The notes under the pieces are model-generated. The model saw only the letters and a list, made by a program, of their open reading frames with translations, ran no database searches and had not been told where the DNA came from. This document shows, in pieces, positions 17,677 through 27,148 of a stretch of 64,000 bases of DNA (positions are counted from its first letter, which is position 1; every line of letters begins with the position of its first letter). The position numbers and the translations under genes are program-made. This DNA is from an uncultured Eubacterium sp. (GTDB taxonomy: Bacteria > Bacillota > Clostridia > Lachnospirales > Lachnospiraceae). The DNA lies in NCBI GenBank assembly GCA_958446835.1, contig CAUCXT010000012.1:1-64000 (forward strand), written 5' to 3'.

Positions 17677-18590
17677 TGAAGCGCAGACGTGGTTTATCAC
17701 TTCTTCAGAAAAGAAATGTAAAGGGCTTTATGTTTATCCTCCCATGGCTGATAGGGTTCATCATATTCTATGCGCGAAGCATGATTATGACAGCACAGTT
17801 TTCACTGTCAACGATGACAACCTCCGCGGGTGGCGGATATACCCTTGAATGGGCGGGACTAAGCAATTACATCTACGCGTTCAGGGCACATGGTACATTC
17901 AAGCAGGTACTCACAACATCAATACTCAACATGCTTGTGGATGTACCGCTTATAACCTTCTTCAGCTTGTTCATGGCGATTCTGTTAAACCGCAAGTTCA
18001 AGGGAAGAACAATCGTAAGAGCAATCTTCTTCCTGCCGATCATAATGAACGCAGGAGCAATCACCTCGGCGATGGAGCTTGCAAGAACAATGATGTCCGG
18101 TGGTATCTCATCCGGAGCAAGTGAGATATCGGATGCGGCAGCCTCGGGAGTCGATGTTGCATACTTTATCGAACTGTTCAAGAACCTGGCGATGCCGGAT
18201 AAGCTCCTTGATTACATAGTGGCGGCGGTTGCAAGAATCAATGATATCATATCTGCCTCAGGTGTGCAGATAATCATATTCATAGCAGCGCTCCAGTCCA
18301 TACCGGGTTCAATGTATGAGGTTGCCAAGATTGAAGGTGCAACGGCTTACGAAACCTTCTGGAAGGTAACATTCCCGATGGTTATGCCACATATAATTAC
18401 CAATGTGGTGTACACGGTTGTAGATAACTTCGCGCAGAGCGATGTTGTACAGCTTGCTTATGACACATGTTTTAATGAGATCAATTACGGACTCAGTTCC
18501 ACGATGAGCCTTGTATCAACAGTTATCGTATGTGTGATTCTTGTTCTGGTATGTGGATTCATACAGAAGAGAACCTTCTACTATAATTAA
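17676..18590 (+). CDS. Sugar ABC transporter permease (MalF/UgpA type), importer 2
   Basis: First permease of the second importer, 304 residues. FMFILPWLIGFIIFYARSMIMTAQFS is the first membrane segment and the EAA loop lies at about 215 (EVAKIEGATAYETFWKVTFP). Its ATG shares bases with the preceding TAA. A longer loop than usual (GGISSGASEISDAAASGVDVAY) sits in the middle, which may reflect a different partner or substrate from importer 1. Confidence 0.92.
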   Translation: MKRRRGLSLLQKRNVKGFMFILPWLIGFIIFYARSMIMTAQFSLSTMTTSAGGGYTLEWAGLSNYIYAFRAHGTFKQVLTTSILNMLVDVPLITFFSLFMAILLNRKFKGRTIVRAIFFLPIIMNAGAITSAMELARTMMSGGISSGASEISDAAASGVDVAYFIELFKNLAMPDKLLDYIVAAVARINDIISASGVQIIIFIAALQSIPGSMYEVAKIEGATAYETFWKVTFPMVMPHIITNVVYTVVDNFAQSDVVQLAYDTCFNEINYGLSSTMSLVSTVIVCVILVLVCGFIQKRTFYYN

Positions 18591-18607
18591 AGAAAGGAGA
18601 GACCGAT

Positions 18608-19570
18608 ATGCAGAAAATCAAAATGGATGCACAGACAAGAAACAGCATAAGCGCAATGCAGAGAAATGTGAAGAAGGGTATTCTTGGACTGGCACAGTTT
18701 GTGGTTATCGTGGGTATCTGCTATGTAATAATAGCTCCGATACTTGGAATACTGGTAAGCTCCTTCATGTCGGATGGGGATGCATACAACCCAATGGTAT
18801 ATATGATACCGACATCCCCGACGCTGCAGAAGTATAAGACGGTAATAGAACGTCTTGACTATTTCCCTACTATGGGAAGAGATTTACTCTATACATTGAG
18901 CCTTATGATAATTCAGGTTCTTATCTGCTCAATGGTAGGATACGGATTTGCAAGATTCAACTTTCCGTTTAAGAAGCTTCTGTTCGCGTGTGTGGTTGTT
19001 ATGATTGTCATTCCGACCAACACAATCATGCTTCCATTGTACATGACCTTCAGAAATTTCAATCCATTCGGTCTTGCTACTGCAATAAACGGCAAGAGCA
19101 TTAACCTCTTAGGAACACCGGTGCCAATGTATATTATGACATTCCTAGGGTGTGGACTTCGTTCAGGTCTGTACATATATATCTTTAATCAGTTTTTCAG
19201 AGGACTGCCAAAGGAAATTGAGGAGGCGGCCTTCGTAGATGGCGCAGGAGTGTGGTATACTTATTTCAGAATCATGCTTATGAACGCCATGCCGTCTGTC
19301 ATCACCGTAGCTGTATTCTCTATGGTATGGCAGTACAATGACACATTTTATGCGAAGTTATTTCTGATTAGCGAGAACATCGTAATCAGTAAAAAGATTT
19401 CTTCCTTGACGGCGGTTATAGCCAACGAGGATAAAATCCTAGATACAACAATCCAGCAGTTGTACCTTGATGCAGGTATCATTCTTATCATGGTGCCGAT
19501 TGTACTGATTTATGTTTTCCTGCAGAGATACTTTATAGAGGGTGTAGAAAGAAGCGGTATTGTAGGATAA
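18608..19570 (+). CDS. Sugar ABC transporter permease (MalG/UgpE type), importer 2
   Basis: Second permease of importer 2, 320 residues, with AAAGGAGAG before ATG 18608. About six membrane segments; EAA loop at about 206 (EAAFVDGAGVWYTYFRIML). It follows its partner by 17 bases and precedes the triple-repeat lipoprotein and the solute-binding protein at 21503, the likely binding component of this importer. Confidence 0.92.
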   Translation: MQKIKMDAQTRNSISAMQRNVKKGILGLAQFVVIVGICYVIIAPILGILVSSFMSDGDAYNPMVYMIPTSPTLQKYKTVIERLDYFPTMGRDLLYTLSLMIIQVLICSMVGYGFARFNFPFKKLLFACVVVMIVIPTNTIMLPLYMTFRNFNPFGLATAINGKSINLLGTPVPMYIMTFLGCGLRSGLYIYIFNQFFRGLPKEIEEAAFVDGAGVWYTYFRIMLMNAMPSVITVAVFSMVWQYNDTFYAKLFLISENIVISKKISSLTAVIANEDKILDTTIQQLYLDAGIILIMVPIVLIYVFLQRYFIEGVERSGIVG

Positions 19571-19599
19571 CCGCTCACCACAAAAAAGGAGGAGAAGGC

Positions 19600-21483
19600 G
19601 TGAGACGTAACAAATTATTAGCCTGCCTTATGGCAGGAACAATGGCAGTATCAATTACTGCATGTAGTGGCAATACCAATGCAAACAACGATGCCACATC
19701 GACAACCCCTACATCAACTGAGGTTGTCACAAGTACAGAGGACGCGACAAAGGAGACAGAGACACCTCAGGTAAAATCTGATGCGAGTGTTGACTTCGAG
19801 GATGGCCAGATGGGATTCGTGCAGGCATACAGTGCACCTGCAAATGCCGCTGATGTGGAACTCAGTGTTGAGGACTTTGACGGCAGCAAGGCTCTTGCAG
19901 TCAAGAATCTTTCCGGAAAGGTTCCTTTTGTCGGAATCGATGTAAGCAGTCTTTGCGGAGCAAGTGTAGCTGATATCGCAGCGGTATCAATGAAGCTTGG
20001 TGTTTCCTATGAGGACGGAAGCTTCAGTGCCTGTGCCGGAAAGATAACAACATGGACAGGTGAGGATCTTGTTCAGACAGGTTATGACTGGGCAGTATAT
20101 ATGGAGAGCAAGAACCCTAAGGTTGCAACAGTAGATGTATCAGGCGTTCCTTTCACAGCAGGTGCCAACAACATCATCGTTCTCTCACTTGACACGGACA
20201 ACGGTGTTGATGCAGGACACGGAAACGCAACACTTTATGTTGATGATATCACCTTCTATGATAAGTCCGGTAATGTACTCACCGCTGATAAGACGGTTGC
20301 ATTTGCGGAGCCTGCAGGATATTCAAGCAGCGGAAGAGATTCATCTAACCTCTTTGCAGTTAAGAACGCAGTTAACTTTGAAGGCTTCCAGACAAGCGCA
20401 GACGCGTGGTCACAGGCCGGATATACAATGCCACAGGAGATTCTTGATGCACTTGTACCTGGCTCAGTTGTTGAGATTGAGTATAAGTCCGAGACAGGAA
20501 ATATGTGGATCGTAATGAATGAGGCACAGGCAGGCTGGATGAGAGTAGGTCAGGCAGGAACAGATGACCCTGCATACCAGAACAACTCACATAACATTGC
20601 ACAGGTTACTTATGAGCAGCTTGCAGCGCTCTGCACAGATGATGTGAGCACATGGGGAACAACAATGCAGTGTGAGTCCGACGGAGCTTGGGAAGTATAC
20701 TCAGTCAAGGTTGGACAGCAGGCTGAGAACTATGCACTTGTAAACCCTGTTACATTCGAGGGCTTTGAGACTAAGGGCGATGCGTGGGCACAGTCCGGTT
20801 TCACAATGCCACAGGAGGTTCTTGACGCACTTGTACCTGGTTCGGTTGTTGAGATTACATACAGCTCCGAGACAGGAAATATGTGGATCGTAATGAACGA
20901 GGCACAGGCAGGCTGGATGAGAGTAGGTCAGGCAGGAACAGAAGACCCGGCAGTATGCGATGGACAGAAGTGCTACGTTACTTATGAGCAGCTTGCAGCA
21001 CTCTGCGGTGACGATGTAAGCACATGGGGAAGCACAATGCAGTGTGAGGCTGATGGTGCTTGGGAAGTATACGGAGTTAAGGTTGGAACAGCAGCACAGT
21101 TCGCTCCTGTCAACAAGCTTACCAAGTTCGAAGGCTTTGAGGCAAGTGCAGACGCATGGGCACAGGCTGGATTTACAATGCCACAGGAAATTCTTGATGC
21201 ACTTGTACCTGGCGCAGTTGTCACAATACAGTACTCATCAGAGTCCGGCAATGTATGGCTTGTAATGAATGAGGCACAGGCAGGTTGGATGAGAGTAGGT
21301 CAGGCAGGAACAGAAGACCCGGCACTCTGCAACGGAACTTACGCACAGATAACTTATGAGCAGATCGCAGCACTTTGTGGTGATGATGTAAGCACATGGG
21401 GAAGCACAATGCAGTGTGAGTCTGATAGCGCATGGGAAGTATACGGTGTATGGGTAAGTGCACCGGTTACATCGGCAGAATAA
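19600..21483 (+). CDS. Surface lipoprotein with three repeated about 124-residue domains
   Basis: A 627-residue lipoprotein (lipobox SITAC, Cys 22; Thr/Asn-rich linker). Residues about 50-235 form a beta-sandwich-like module (VDFEDGQMGF start, ATLYVDDITFYD end). Three near-identical domains follow, starting at about residues 258, 384 and 508; each contains GFxTxADAWxQxGxTMPQE, LDALVPGxVVxIxY, NEAQAGWMRVGQAGT, YEQLAALC and STWGSTMQCESDxAWEVY. The conserved Trp, Met and Asn look like a carbohydrate-binding domain, but I cannot match it to a numbered CBM family. GTG start with AAAGGAGGAGAAGG upstream. Its place between permeases and solute-binding protein suggests glycan capture at the surface for importer 2. 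Confidence 0.8.
   Translation: MRRNKLLACLMAGTMAVSITACSGNTNANNDATSTTPTSTEVVTSTEDATKETETPQVKSDASVDFEDGQMGFVQAYSAPANAADVELSVEDFDGSKALAVKNLSGKVPFVGIDVSSLCGASVADIAAVSMKLGVSYEDGSFSACAGKITTWTGEDLVQTGYDWAVYMESKNPKVATVDVSGVPFTAGANNIIVLSLDTDNGVDAGHGNATLYVDDITFYDKSGNVLTADKTVAFAEPAGYSSSGRDSSNLFAVKNAVNFEGFQTSADAWSQAGYTMPQEILDALVPGSVVEIEYKSETGNMWIVMNEAQAGWMRVGQAGTDDPAYQNNSHNIAQVTYEQLAALCTDDVSTWGTTMQCESDGAWEVYSVKVGQQAENYALVNPVTFEGFETKGDAWAQSGFTMPQEVLDALVPGSVVEITYSSETGNMWIVMNEAQAGWMRVGQAGTEDPAVCDGQKCYVTYEQLAALCGDDVSTWGSTMQCEADGAWEVYGVKVGTAAQFAPVNKLTKFEGFEASADAWAQAGFTMPQEILDALVPGAVVTIQYSSESGNVWLVMNEAQAGWMRVGQAGTEDPALCNGTYAQITYEQIAALCGDDVSTWGSTMQCESDSAWEVYGVWVSAPVTSAE
20371..21480 (+). repeat. Three in-gene repeats of 360-378 bp
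   Basis: Copies begin at 20371, 20749 and 21121 (378 and 372 bp apart) and encode the repeated domains of the lipoprotein. Long stretches are nearly identical at the DNA level, for example around GAGGCACAGGCAGGCTGGAT, which indicates recent duplication or ongoing recombination. Confidence 0.9.
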
Positions 21484-21502
21484 ATTTGGAGGATTCAATA
21501 TT

Positions 21503-22981
21503 ATGAGAAAATCATTAAAGAAGGTTCTTGCGACAGGACTTGCCGCAACAATGGCATTATCTATGACAGCCTGCAATAACGGCGGGTCTAACAACAATAC
21601 AACAACTCAGGGAAATAACGATACACCAAGCCAGACATCACAGGAGCAGCCACAGGAGAGCTCAACACAGACTAACAACAATACAACTCCAAGCGGCACA
21701 CCTAGACATCTCACAATCGGCAGCTGGTGGGTTCAGTACTATGACAGTACACATACATCCGTTGAGGATGACCCAAGCTATGCAGGAGACCTTGCAGCAG
21801 AGCTTAAGTTCGAAAATGTAAAGAAAATTGAGGATAAGTACAATGTAACTTTCGCGTGGGAGAACCTCACTTATGCAGGTACAAAGGAGTCCATCAATAC
21901 ATCTGTTCTTGCAGGTTCACCGGACTGTGATATCTACCTTGTAGATCTTGGTATGGCTATCCCGGCAGCTATGAACGGACTTGCAACAGACTTAAAGACA
22001 GTTCTTCCTGCAGATGATGACCTCTTTACAACACAGAAGAATATCAAGTATCTTGATCTTGGTGACGGAAAGGCTTGTATTTTAAAGAGAGTTGAGGCTC
22101 AGAGTACAGTTGAGGCCACATATCCTCTTGCATTCAACAAGCAGCTTCTTGAGGACAACAACCTTGAGGATCCTAGAGAGCTTTACAAGAGAGGCGAGTG
22201 GACATGGGATAAGTTTATTGAGTATTGCCAGGTTCTCACACAGGATACCAACGGTGACGGTACTGTTGACCAGTATGGCTATGGCGGCTTCGGTTTCGAG
22301 ACATTCGAGCAGCTTATGATGAGCAACGGCGGTTCAATCGCAGCCGGAACAACAGAGACACTCTCAAGCGCACCTGTAGGAGAGGCACTTCAGATGCTTC
22401 AGGATATGTATATCACATACAATGTATGCTATCCTTATGAGAATGATTCAGACACTATGAGATTTATTTATCGTAATGGTAACATCGGCTTCTGGCCTGG
22501 TGCAGCATGGATTGCAGCCTCAAACGCAGACTATGACTACAACGGCGCACAGGGCGTTACACTTGAGTTCGATACATGCTATGTTCAGTGGCCTGTAGGT
22601 CCTTCAGGAAATCAGGAGACTAACAAGGGTAAGATTACATCCGGTGAGTTCTATATTATTCCTGCCGGTGTAGAGAATCCGGAGCTCGTATACAACGTAC
22701 TCTACGATATGTGGAACTGGTATGACGGAGATACATCAATCCGTGATGACGAGGAGACACTCTACTGGTGGTATGCAGTAACAGATAAGGACCCTGAGAT
22801 TCAGGATCAGAACTTCGATGTAATGTTCGACTGTGGAAGCAGAGAGCAGTTCGACTTATGGAACTCAATGGGCATTGAGTATGACCTTGAGAGCCTTATA
22901 AACGGTACTGTGACAGCAGCACAGTTCCAGGAGACATACAAGCAGCAGATTCAGGATGCGCTTGATGCATATTTCAACTAA
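21503..22981 (+). CDS. Sugar ABC transporter solute-binding lipoprotein, importer 2
   Basis: Family 1 extracellular sugar-binding protein, 492 residues. Signal peptide MRKSLKKVLATGLAATMALS with lipobox SMTAC, a Gly/Asn/Thr/Gln-rich linker, then the mature domain (ITIGSW-like start at HLTIGSWWVQYYDS; AFNKQLLEDNNLEDPRELYKRGEWTWDKFIEYCQVL; NIGFWPGAAWIAAS). The frame is open to 21458, but ATG 21503 has GGAGG at 21488-21492 and gives a proper signal peptide. Trp-rich (GSWWVQYYD, WNWYD, YWWYAV), consistent with stacking on a glycan. It probably serves permeases 17676 and 18608. Confidence 0.92.
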   Translation: MRKSLKKVLATGLAATMALSMTACNNGGSNNNTTTQGNNDTPSQTSQEQPQESSTQTNNNTTPSGTPRHLTIGSWWVQYYDSTHTSVEDDPSYAGDLAAELKFENVKKIEDKYNVTFAWENLTYAGTKESINTSVLAGSPDCDIYLVDLGMAIPAAMNGLATDLKTVLPADDDLFTTQKNIKYLDLGDGKACILKRVEAQSTVEATYPLAFNKQLLEDNNLEDPRELYKRGEWTWDKFIEYCQVLTQDTNGDGTVDQYGYGGFGFETFEQLMMSNGGSIAAGTTETLSSAPVGEALQMLQDMYITYNVCYPYENDSDTMRFIYRNGNIGFWPGAAWIAASNADYDYNGAQGVTLEFDTCYVQWPVGPSGNQETNKGKITSGEFYIIPAGVENPELVYNVLYDMWNWYDGDTSIRDDEETLYWWYAVTDKDPEIQDQNFDVMFDCGSREQFDLWNSMGIEYDLESLINGTVTAAQFQETYKQQIQDALDAYFN

Positions 22982-23029
22982 GTTAATCAAAATTTAATTG
23001 TTTTATTGCCGCGTCTCTATTAAAATACT

Positions 23030-23061
23030 TGATGGGAGGACTGTACAAAGTTCTCCCATCA
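23030..23061 (+). promoter_or_regulatory. Stem-loop after the solute-binding protein gene
   Basis: TGATGGGAG (23030-23038) pairs with CTCCCATCA (23053-23061). No T-run follows, so it is not a simple terminator. Such hairpins after a binding-protein gene often stabilise its mRNA end or reduce expression of the next gene. Confidence 0.6.
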
Positions 23062-23090
23062 GGAAATAGAACAAGGACGGTGTAGAGGGT

Positions 23091-23735
23091 ATGGCATCAT
23101 TTTTCAGTATTGATTCTGCCTATGGCAGATTTATGAACAAGGTAGGAGATATTATTCTTCTCAGTGTATTGTGGTTAGTGTGTTCATTGCCGGTTGTGAC
23201 AATGGGGACAGCTACATGCGCGGCATATTATACGGCGGCTAAGGTATTAAGACATCACAGCGGATATGTGTCAAAGGAATTTTTCCGTTCATTTAAGCAG
23301 AATTTCCGCTCATCGATAGTTTTTAATATATTCTATCTGCTATTTCTGGCACTATTGGTATTCAATTATATATTTTTTTCCGGCAGTGCTTCGGAAATAT
23401 CATTTTACCTTAGGTGTGTGTATATAGTGTTTGGGTTCATACTGCTTGGAATTATGCTGTACACCTACATATTATTGTCGAGATTTGAACTTGGACGCGG
23501 CAGGCTTTTTCACATGGCATTCGTTATCAGCTTCAGACATCTGCATATAACGGCAGCGCTTGTGCTTATGTGCATCGTGGCAGCAGTACTTATATATCTT
23601 ATGCCATGGGCTGTATTGATACTTCCGGGACTTGTGTTCTTCGGAATGACATTTCTCGCGGAACGTGTGATGAAGAAGTATATGCGTCATCCGGAGAGTG
23701 AGAGCACGGAAAGCGATATGTGGTATTATAAGTAA
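23091..23735 (+). CDS. YesL-like (DUF624) membrane protein, second copy
   Basis: A 214-residue membrane protein of the same family as that at 7309: FFSIDSAYGRFMNKVGDIILLSVLWLVCSLPVVTMGTATCAAYY and the terminal MWYYK match its paralogue. About five membrane helices. Function unknown. It is separated from the solute-binding protein gene by the stem-loop at 23030 and is followed after 15 bases by the LacI gene. Confidence 0.85.
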   Translation: MASFFSIDSAYGRFMNKVGDIILLSVLWLVCSLPVVTMGTATCAAYYTAAKVLRHHSGYVSKEFFRSFKQNFRSSIVFNIFYLLFLALLVFNYIFFSGSASEISFYLRCVYIVFGFILLGIMLYTYILLSRFELGRGRLFHMAFVISFRHLHITAALVLMCIVAAVLIYLMPWAVLILPGLVFFGMTFLAERVMKKYMRHPESESTESDMWYYK

Positions 23736-23750
23736 TGGGAATGGTGATTT

Positions 23751-24782
23751 ATGGCGAAAAATGTGACGATGAGAGATATTGCAAAAAAAGTCGGCGTAAG
23801 TACGGTGACAGTCTCAAAGGCACTCACGGATAAGGATGGTGTAGGGGCTGAGCTTCGTGCTATGATAAAAGCGACAGCCGATGAGATGGGATATACATAC
23901 ACCGGAATCGGTGACGGCTTCCGTCGCGGGCGCAGCTATAATATCGGAGTTATTGTAGAAGAGCACTATGTGGACAATTCCACCACGGTATTTCCATTTT
24001 ATATGAAGATGTACAACAGCATAAATAAACAGATGGCGCAGTTTCATTATTCGGTAATTATGGAAGCCATAACATCAACCATGCTTGCAGAGCGTATAAT
24101 GCCGGATATTGTGGCTGAGAAAAAGGTTGACGGGGTCATCGTGTTAGGGCAGATTAAGTCGGATTATCTCAATGTTTTGAGGGAAACAGGGCTGCCGATG
24201 GTATATCTTGACTTCTATGACAGGACTATGGAAGTGCCAAGCGTGATAAATGACAATGTCTACGGCACATACATGCTTACCAATTATATAGTGAGCATGG
24301 GGCATAAGAAGATTGCGTATGTGGGCAGCATTGACGCAACGGCAAGTATTCTTGACAGATACCTTGGTTACTATCGCTCGCTTATAACACACCAGTTGAC
24401 AATGCCTGATGACTATATCATATCCGACCGCGATGAGGAGGGGTATTTTATAGACCTACAGCTTCCCAAGGATATGCCTACAGCGTTTGTATGCAACTGT
24501 GATGGTACAGCCAATCTGCTTATGAGGCTTCTTATCAGCAAGGGATACCGCGTGCCACAGGATATATCGGTGGTTGGATTTGACAATTACTCAGCTGAAT
24601 TTGATTACAATCTTCCGAAGCTGACCACTATTGAAGTGAATATTGAAGAAATGACAAAAAATGCAGTTGAGATGATAATAAGACTTTTGAAGGGTGAAGA
24701 AAATTTAGGAGGGCGTAAGGTCATAAGCGGAAAGATGATTATTCGCGATTCTGTTGCGCCATGTCCTGAGCCGGCCCGCTAA
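23751..24782 (+). CDS. LacI-family transcriptional regulator
   Basis: A 343-residue sugar-responsive repressor. The N-terminal helix-turn-helix is textbook (VTMRDIAKKVGVSTVTVSKALTDKDGVG), followed by a periplasmic-binding-protein-like sensor with IGVIVEEHY, VDGVIVLGQI, GHKKIAYVGS, AFVCNCDGTANLLMRLLISKGYRVPQDISVVGFDN and the dimer end. It most likely controls this mannan/glucan locus in response to an oligosaccharide. The 18-bp palindrome at 5447 is a candidate operator. A gene of this type inside the locus it regulates is common. Confidence 0.92.
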   Translation: MAKNVTMRDIAKKVGVSTVTVSKALTDKDGVGAELRAMIKATADEMGYTYTGIGDGFRRGRSYNIGVIVEEHYVDNSTTVFPFYMKMYNSINKQMAQFHYSVIMEAITSTMLAERIMPDIVAEKKVDGVIVLGQIKSDYLNVLRETGLPMVYLDFYDRTMEVPSVINDNVYGTYMLTNYIVSMGHKKIAYVGSIDATASILDRYLGYYRSLITHQLTMPDDYIISDRDEEGYFIDLQLPKDMPTAFVCNCDGTANLLMRLLISKGYRVPQDISVVGFDNYSAEFDYNLPKLTTIEVNIEEMTKNAVEMIIRLLKGEENLGGRKVISGKMIIRDSVAPCPEPAR

Positions 24783-24851
24783 AACAAAATAAAAATATGA
24801 GGCAATATGCGCAGTGCGTTATGCACAGCTATATTACGCCGGGAGGTATAT

Positions 24852-25874
24852 ATGTCAGAACTTAAAATGATTGCACCTGCGGTACCTAATGTGCCATGGC
24901 AGGATAAGCCGGAAGGTCATAAGGGCGCACCGGTGTGGAGATATTCAGAGAATCCTATTATTGACCGCAACCCACTTGAGAACGTTGCGAGAATATTTAA
25001 CAGTGCAGTAATGCCGTATGAAGGAAAGTTTATCGGTGTTTTCAGAGGAGAGCAGACAAACGGTATTCCGTATATCTATCTTGGAAGAAGCGATGACGGT
25101 ATCCACTGGAATTTTGACAAGGATAAGATTCCTTTTAAGGATGAGGATGGCAATGATTTCATGCCTATATATGCGTATGACCCAAGACTTGTAAAGGTCG
25201 AGGACACATACTACATCATCTGGTGCCAGGATTTTTATGGCGCTGCCATCGGAATGGCTAAGACTAAGGATTTTAAGACTTTTACAAGACTTGAGAATCC
25301 ATTCCTTCCATTCAACAGAAACGCAGTATTGTTCCCAAGAAAGATTAATGGTAACTTCGTTCTTCTTTCACGTCCATCGGATTCAGGACATACTCCATTC
25401 GGAGATATTTTCGTGAGTGAGAGCCCTGATCTTGTATACTGGGGTAAGCACAGACATGTGATGAGCCGCGGAAATGAGTGGTGGGAGTCCCTTAAGATTG
25501 GCGGAGGTGCAGCTCCTATTGAGACAACAGAGGGCTGGCTCCTGTTCTACCATGGTGTAAGCGGAACCTGCAACGGATATGTATATTCTATCGGTGGAGC
25601 AATCCTCGATATAGATAACCCTTCAAAGGTTCTTTACCGTTGTGAGAACTTCCTTCTCACACCGGAGCAGTGGTATGAGGAGAGAGGATTCGTTCCTAAT
25701 GTTACATTCCCATGTGCTACAATACATGATTCTGAGTCAGGAAAAATCGCAATCTACTATGGCTGTGCAGACAGCTATGTCGGACTTGCATTCACAACTC
25801 TTGATGAGGTTGTCGGATATATCAAGGAGCACAGCGTGGTAAACACTACAGACACTGAAATCGGAAAGAGATAA
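24852..25874 (+). CDS. GH130 beta-mannoside phosphorylase
   Basis: Cytoplasmic phosphorylase of 340 residues (no signal peptide). GH130 features: VWRYSENPIIDRNPLENVARIFNSAV, VFRGEQTNG, YDPRLVKVEDTYYIIWCQDFYG (containing the proposed general-acid Asp), FPRKINGNFVLLSRPSD, WWESLKIGGGAAPIETTEGWLLFYHGV. The family phosphorolyses beta-1,4-mannosyl linkages to mannose-1-phosphate. The pattern fits mannooligosaccharide phosphorylases of subfamily 2 better than mannosylglucose phosphorylases, but this distinction is from memory of family sequences. ATG 24852 is chosen over 24807 because GGGAGG stands close upstream and the product begins like the family. It would process mannooligosaccharides brought in by the importers. 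Confidence 0.88.
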   Translation: MSELKMIAPAVPNVPWQDKPEGHKGAPVWRYSENPIIDRNPLENVARIFNSAVMPYEGKFIGVFRGEQTNGIPYIYLGRSDDGIHWNFDKDKIPFKDEDGNDFMPIYAYDPRLVKVEDTYYIIWCQDFYGAAIGMAKTKDFKTFTRLENPFLPFNRNAVLFPRKINGNFVLLSRPSDSGHTPFGDIFVSESPDLVYWGKHRHVMSRGNEWWESLKIGGGAAPIETTEGWLLFYHGVSGTCNGYVYSIGGAILDIDNPSKVLYRCENFLLTPEQWYEERGFVPNVTFPCATIHDSESGKIAIYYGCADSYVGLAFTTLDEVVGYIKEHSVVNTTDTEIGKR

Positions 25875-25908
25875 TGGTTTCGTTTCACAATTATTGTGGA
25901 GGTGGAAT

Positions 25909-26919
25909 ATGCAGGATATCATAAAGAATATAAGAGCAGGAATAAGCATAGGAAATACACTTGATGCGTTTGAAAAGGATATAAAGATATCTGATGCACC
26001 GGAAAAGACCGAGACTTCATGGGGAAATCCGGTGATTACACAGGAGCTTGTAGATGCGTACATTGCTGCGGGACTCAACATTATCAGAATACCGGTTACA
26101 TGGACGGGACATTTCGGTGACGCACCGGATTACACTATAGATGGGGCATGGCTTCATCGTGTGCGCGAAGTTGTTGACTATGCGTACGGCAGGGGTGCCT
26201 ATGTGATACTCAATCTCCATCATGAGGACTGGAATTACCCATATTACGAAAATGAGGAGAGAGCCTGCATTATAATGACTGCTCTCTGGAGCCAGCTTGC
26301 AGCAGAATTCGCCGAGTATGATGAACACTTGATTTTCGAGGGTCAGAATGAACCGAGGAAGATAGGTACACCACTTGAGTGGAACGGCGGTGACGAGGAA
26401 GGCTGGGAGGTTGTAAATTCGACCAATGCAGCTTTTGTGAAGGCCGTGCGTCAGGGAACAGAATATAATAAATCAAGATATCTTATGATACCGGGCTATG
26501 CAGCTAACTGTACAGTGGGTATAAAGCATATTGATATTCCTGATGATGACAGAATTATTATCTCCGTCCATGCCTATGAGCCTTATGACTTTGCACTCAA
26601 TACAGAGGGACGGTCACAGTGGCAGCATGATACACAGATGATAGACAGTCTTATGACGGAGCTTAAGGAGCGTTTCACCGGAAAGGGAATCCCTGTTATA
26701 ATCGGTGAGTTCGGCGCCATGAACAAGGACAACGAAGATGACCGTGCAGAGTGGGTTGAGTATTATATCAAGGCTGCGGCAAAAGCAGGAATTCGTTGTA
26801 TATGGTGGGATAACGGACTCTTCGAGGGCGAGGGTGAGCGTTTCGGATTATTCGACAGATATACCTATAAGTGTGGCTATCCAAAGGTACTTGAGGGTAT
26901 ACAAAAAGGAATTGAATAG
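25909..26919 (+). CDS. Cytoplasmic GH5 endo-beta-glucanase/mannanase-like hydrolase
   Basis: A 336-residue GH5 enzyme. Family motifs: GISIGNTLDAF, TSWGNP, AGLNIIRIPVTW, VILNLHHEDW, acid/base Glu in FEGQNEPR, IISVHAYEP, nucleophile Glu in VIIGEFGAM, and CIWWDNG. The GNTLDA/HHE pattern resembles subfamily GH5_4 (beta-glucan/xyloglucan endoglucanases). No signal peptide is present, so it acts on imported oligosaccharides. ATG 25909 follows GGAGGT by five bases; the open frame begins at 25894. It ends the locus, ahead of a strong terminator. Exact substrate not determined. Confidence 0.88.
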   Translation: MQDIIKNIRAGISIGNTLDAFEKDIKISDAPEKTETSWGNPVITQELVDAYIAAGLNIIRIPVTWTGHFGDAPDYTIDGAWLHRVREVVDYAYGRGAYVILNLHHEDWNYPYYENEERACIIMTALWSQLAAEFAEYDEHLIFEGQNEPRKIGTPLEWNGGDEEGWEVVNSTNAAFVKAVRQGTEYNKSRYLMIPGYAANCTVGIKHIDIPDDDRIIISVHAYEPYDFALNTEGRSQWQHDTQMIDSLMTELKERFTGKGIPVIIGEFGAMNKDNEDDRAEWVEYYIKAAAKAGIRCIWWDNGLFEGEGERFGLFDRYTYKCGYPKVLEGIQKGIE

Positions 26920-26950
26920 AAGTTAGAATGTAAGTATTTAGATACTGATA

Positions 26951-27000
26951 ACAAAACCGCGTGCAATGATATCTACGGATAATATTGTGCGCGGTTTTGT
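26951..27000 (+). terminator. Intrinsic terminator ending the mannan/glucan locus
   Basis: ACAAAACCGCG (26951-26961) pairs with CGCGGTTTTGT (26990-27000), with further pairing GCAAT/ATTGT inside. The arm itself supplies the T-rich tail. Confidence 0.85.
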
Positions 27001-27050
27001 CTTGTGCGGTGCTTTCGCTTTTGGAGGATTGCTATTATGTGTGCTTGTTG

Positions 27051-27079
27051 TTGCCTTTAAAATTGTGTTATGGTATAAT
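27051..27079 (+). promoter_or_regulatory. Sigma-A-type promoter for gdpP-rplI-dnaB
   Basis: TTGCCT at 27051-27056 and TATAAT at 27074-27079 with a 17-bp spacer and an extended TG before the -10; about 70 bp ahead of gdpP and after the terminator of the previous locus. Confidence 0.75.
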
Positions 27080-27148
27080 GTGCGTAATAAAAATGAGAGT
27101 GTTTTTGGCTGTATGGGGTATTGAGGCAGCTTTTGGAGGATATATTAC

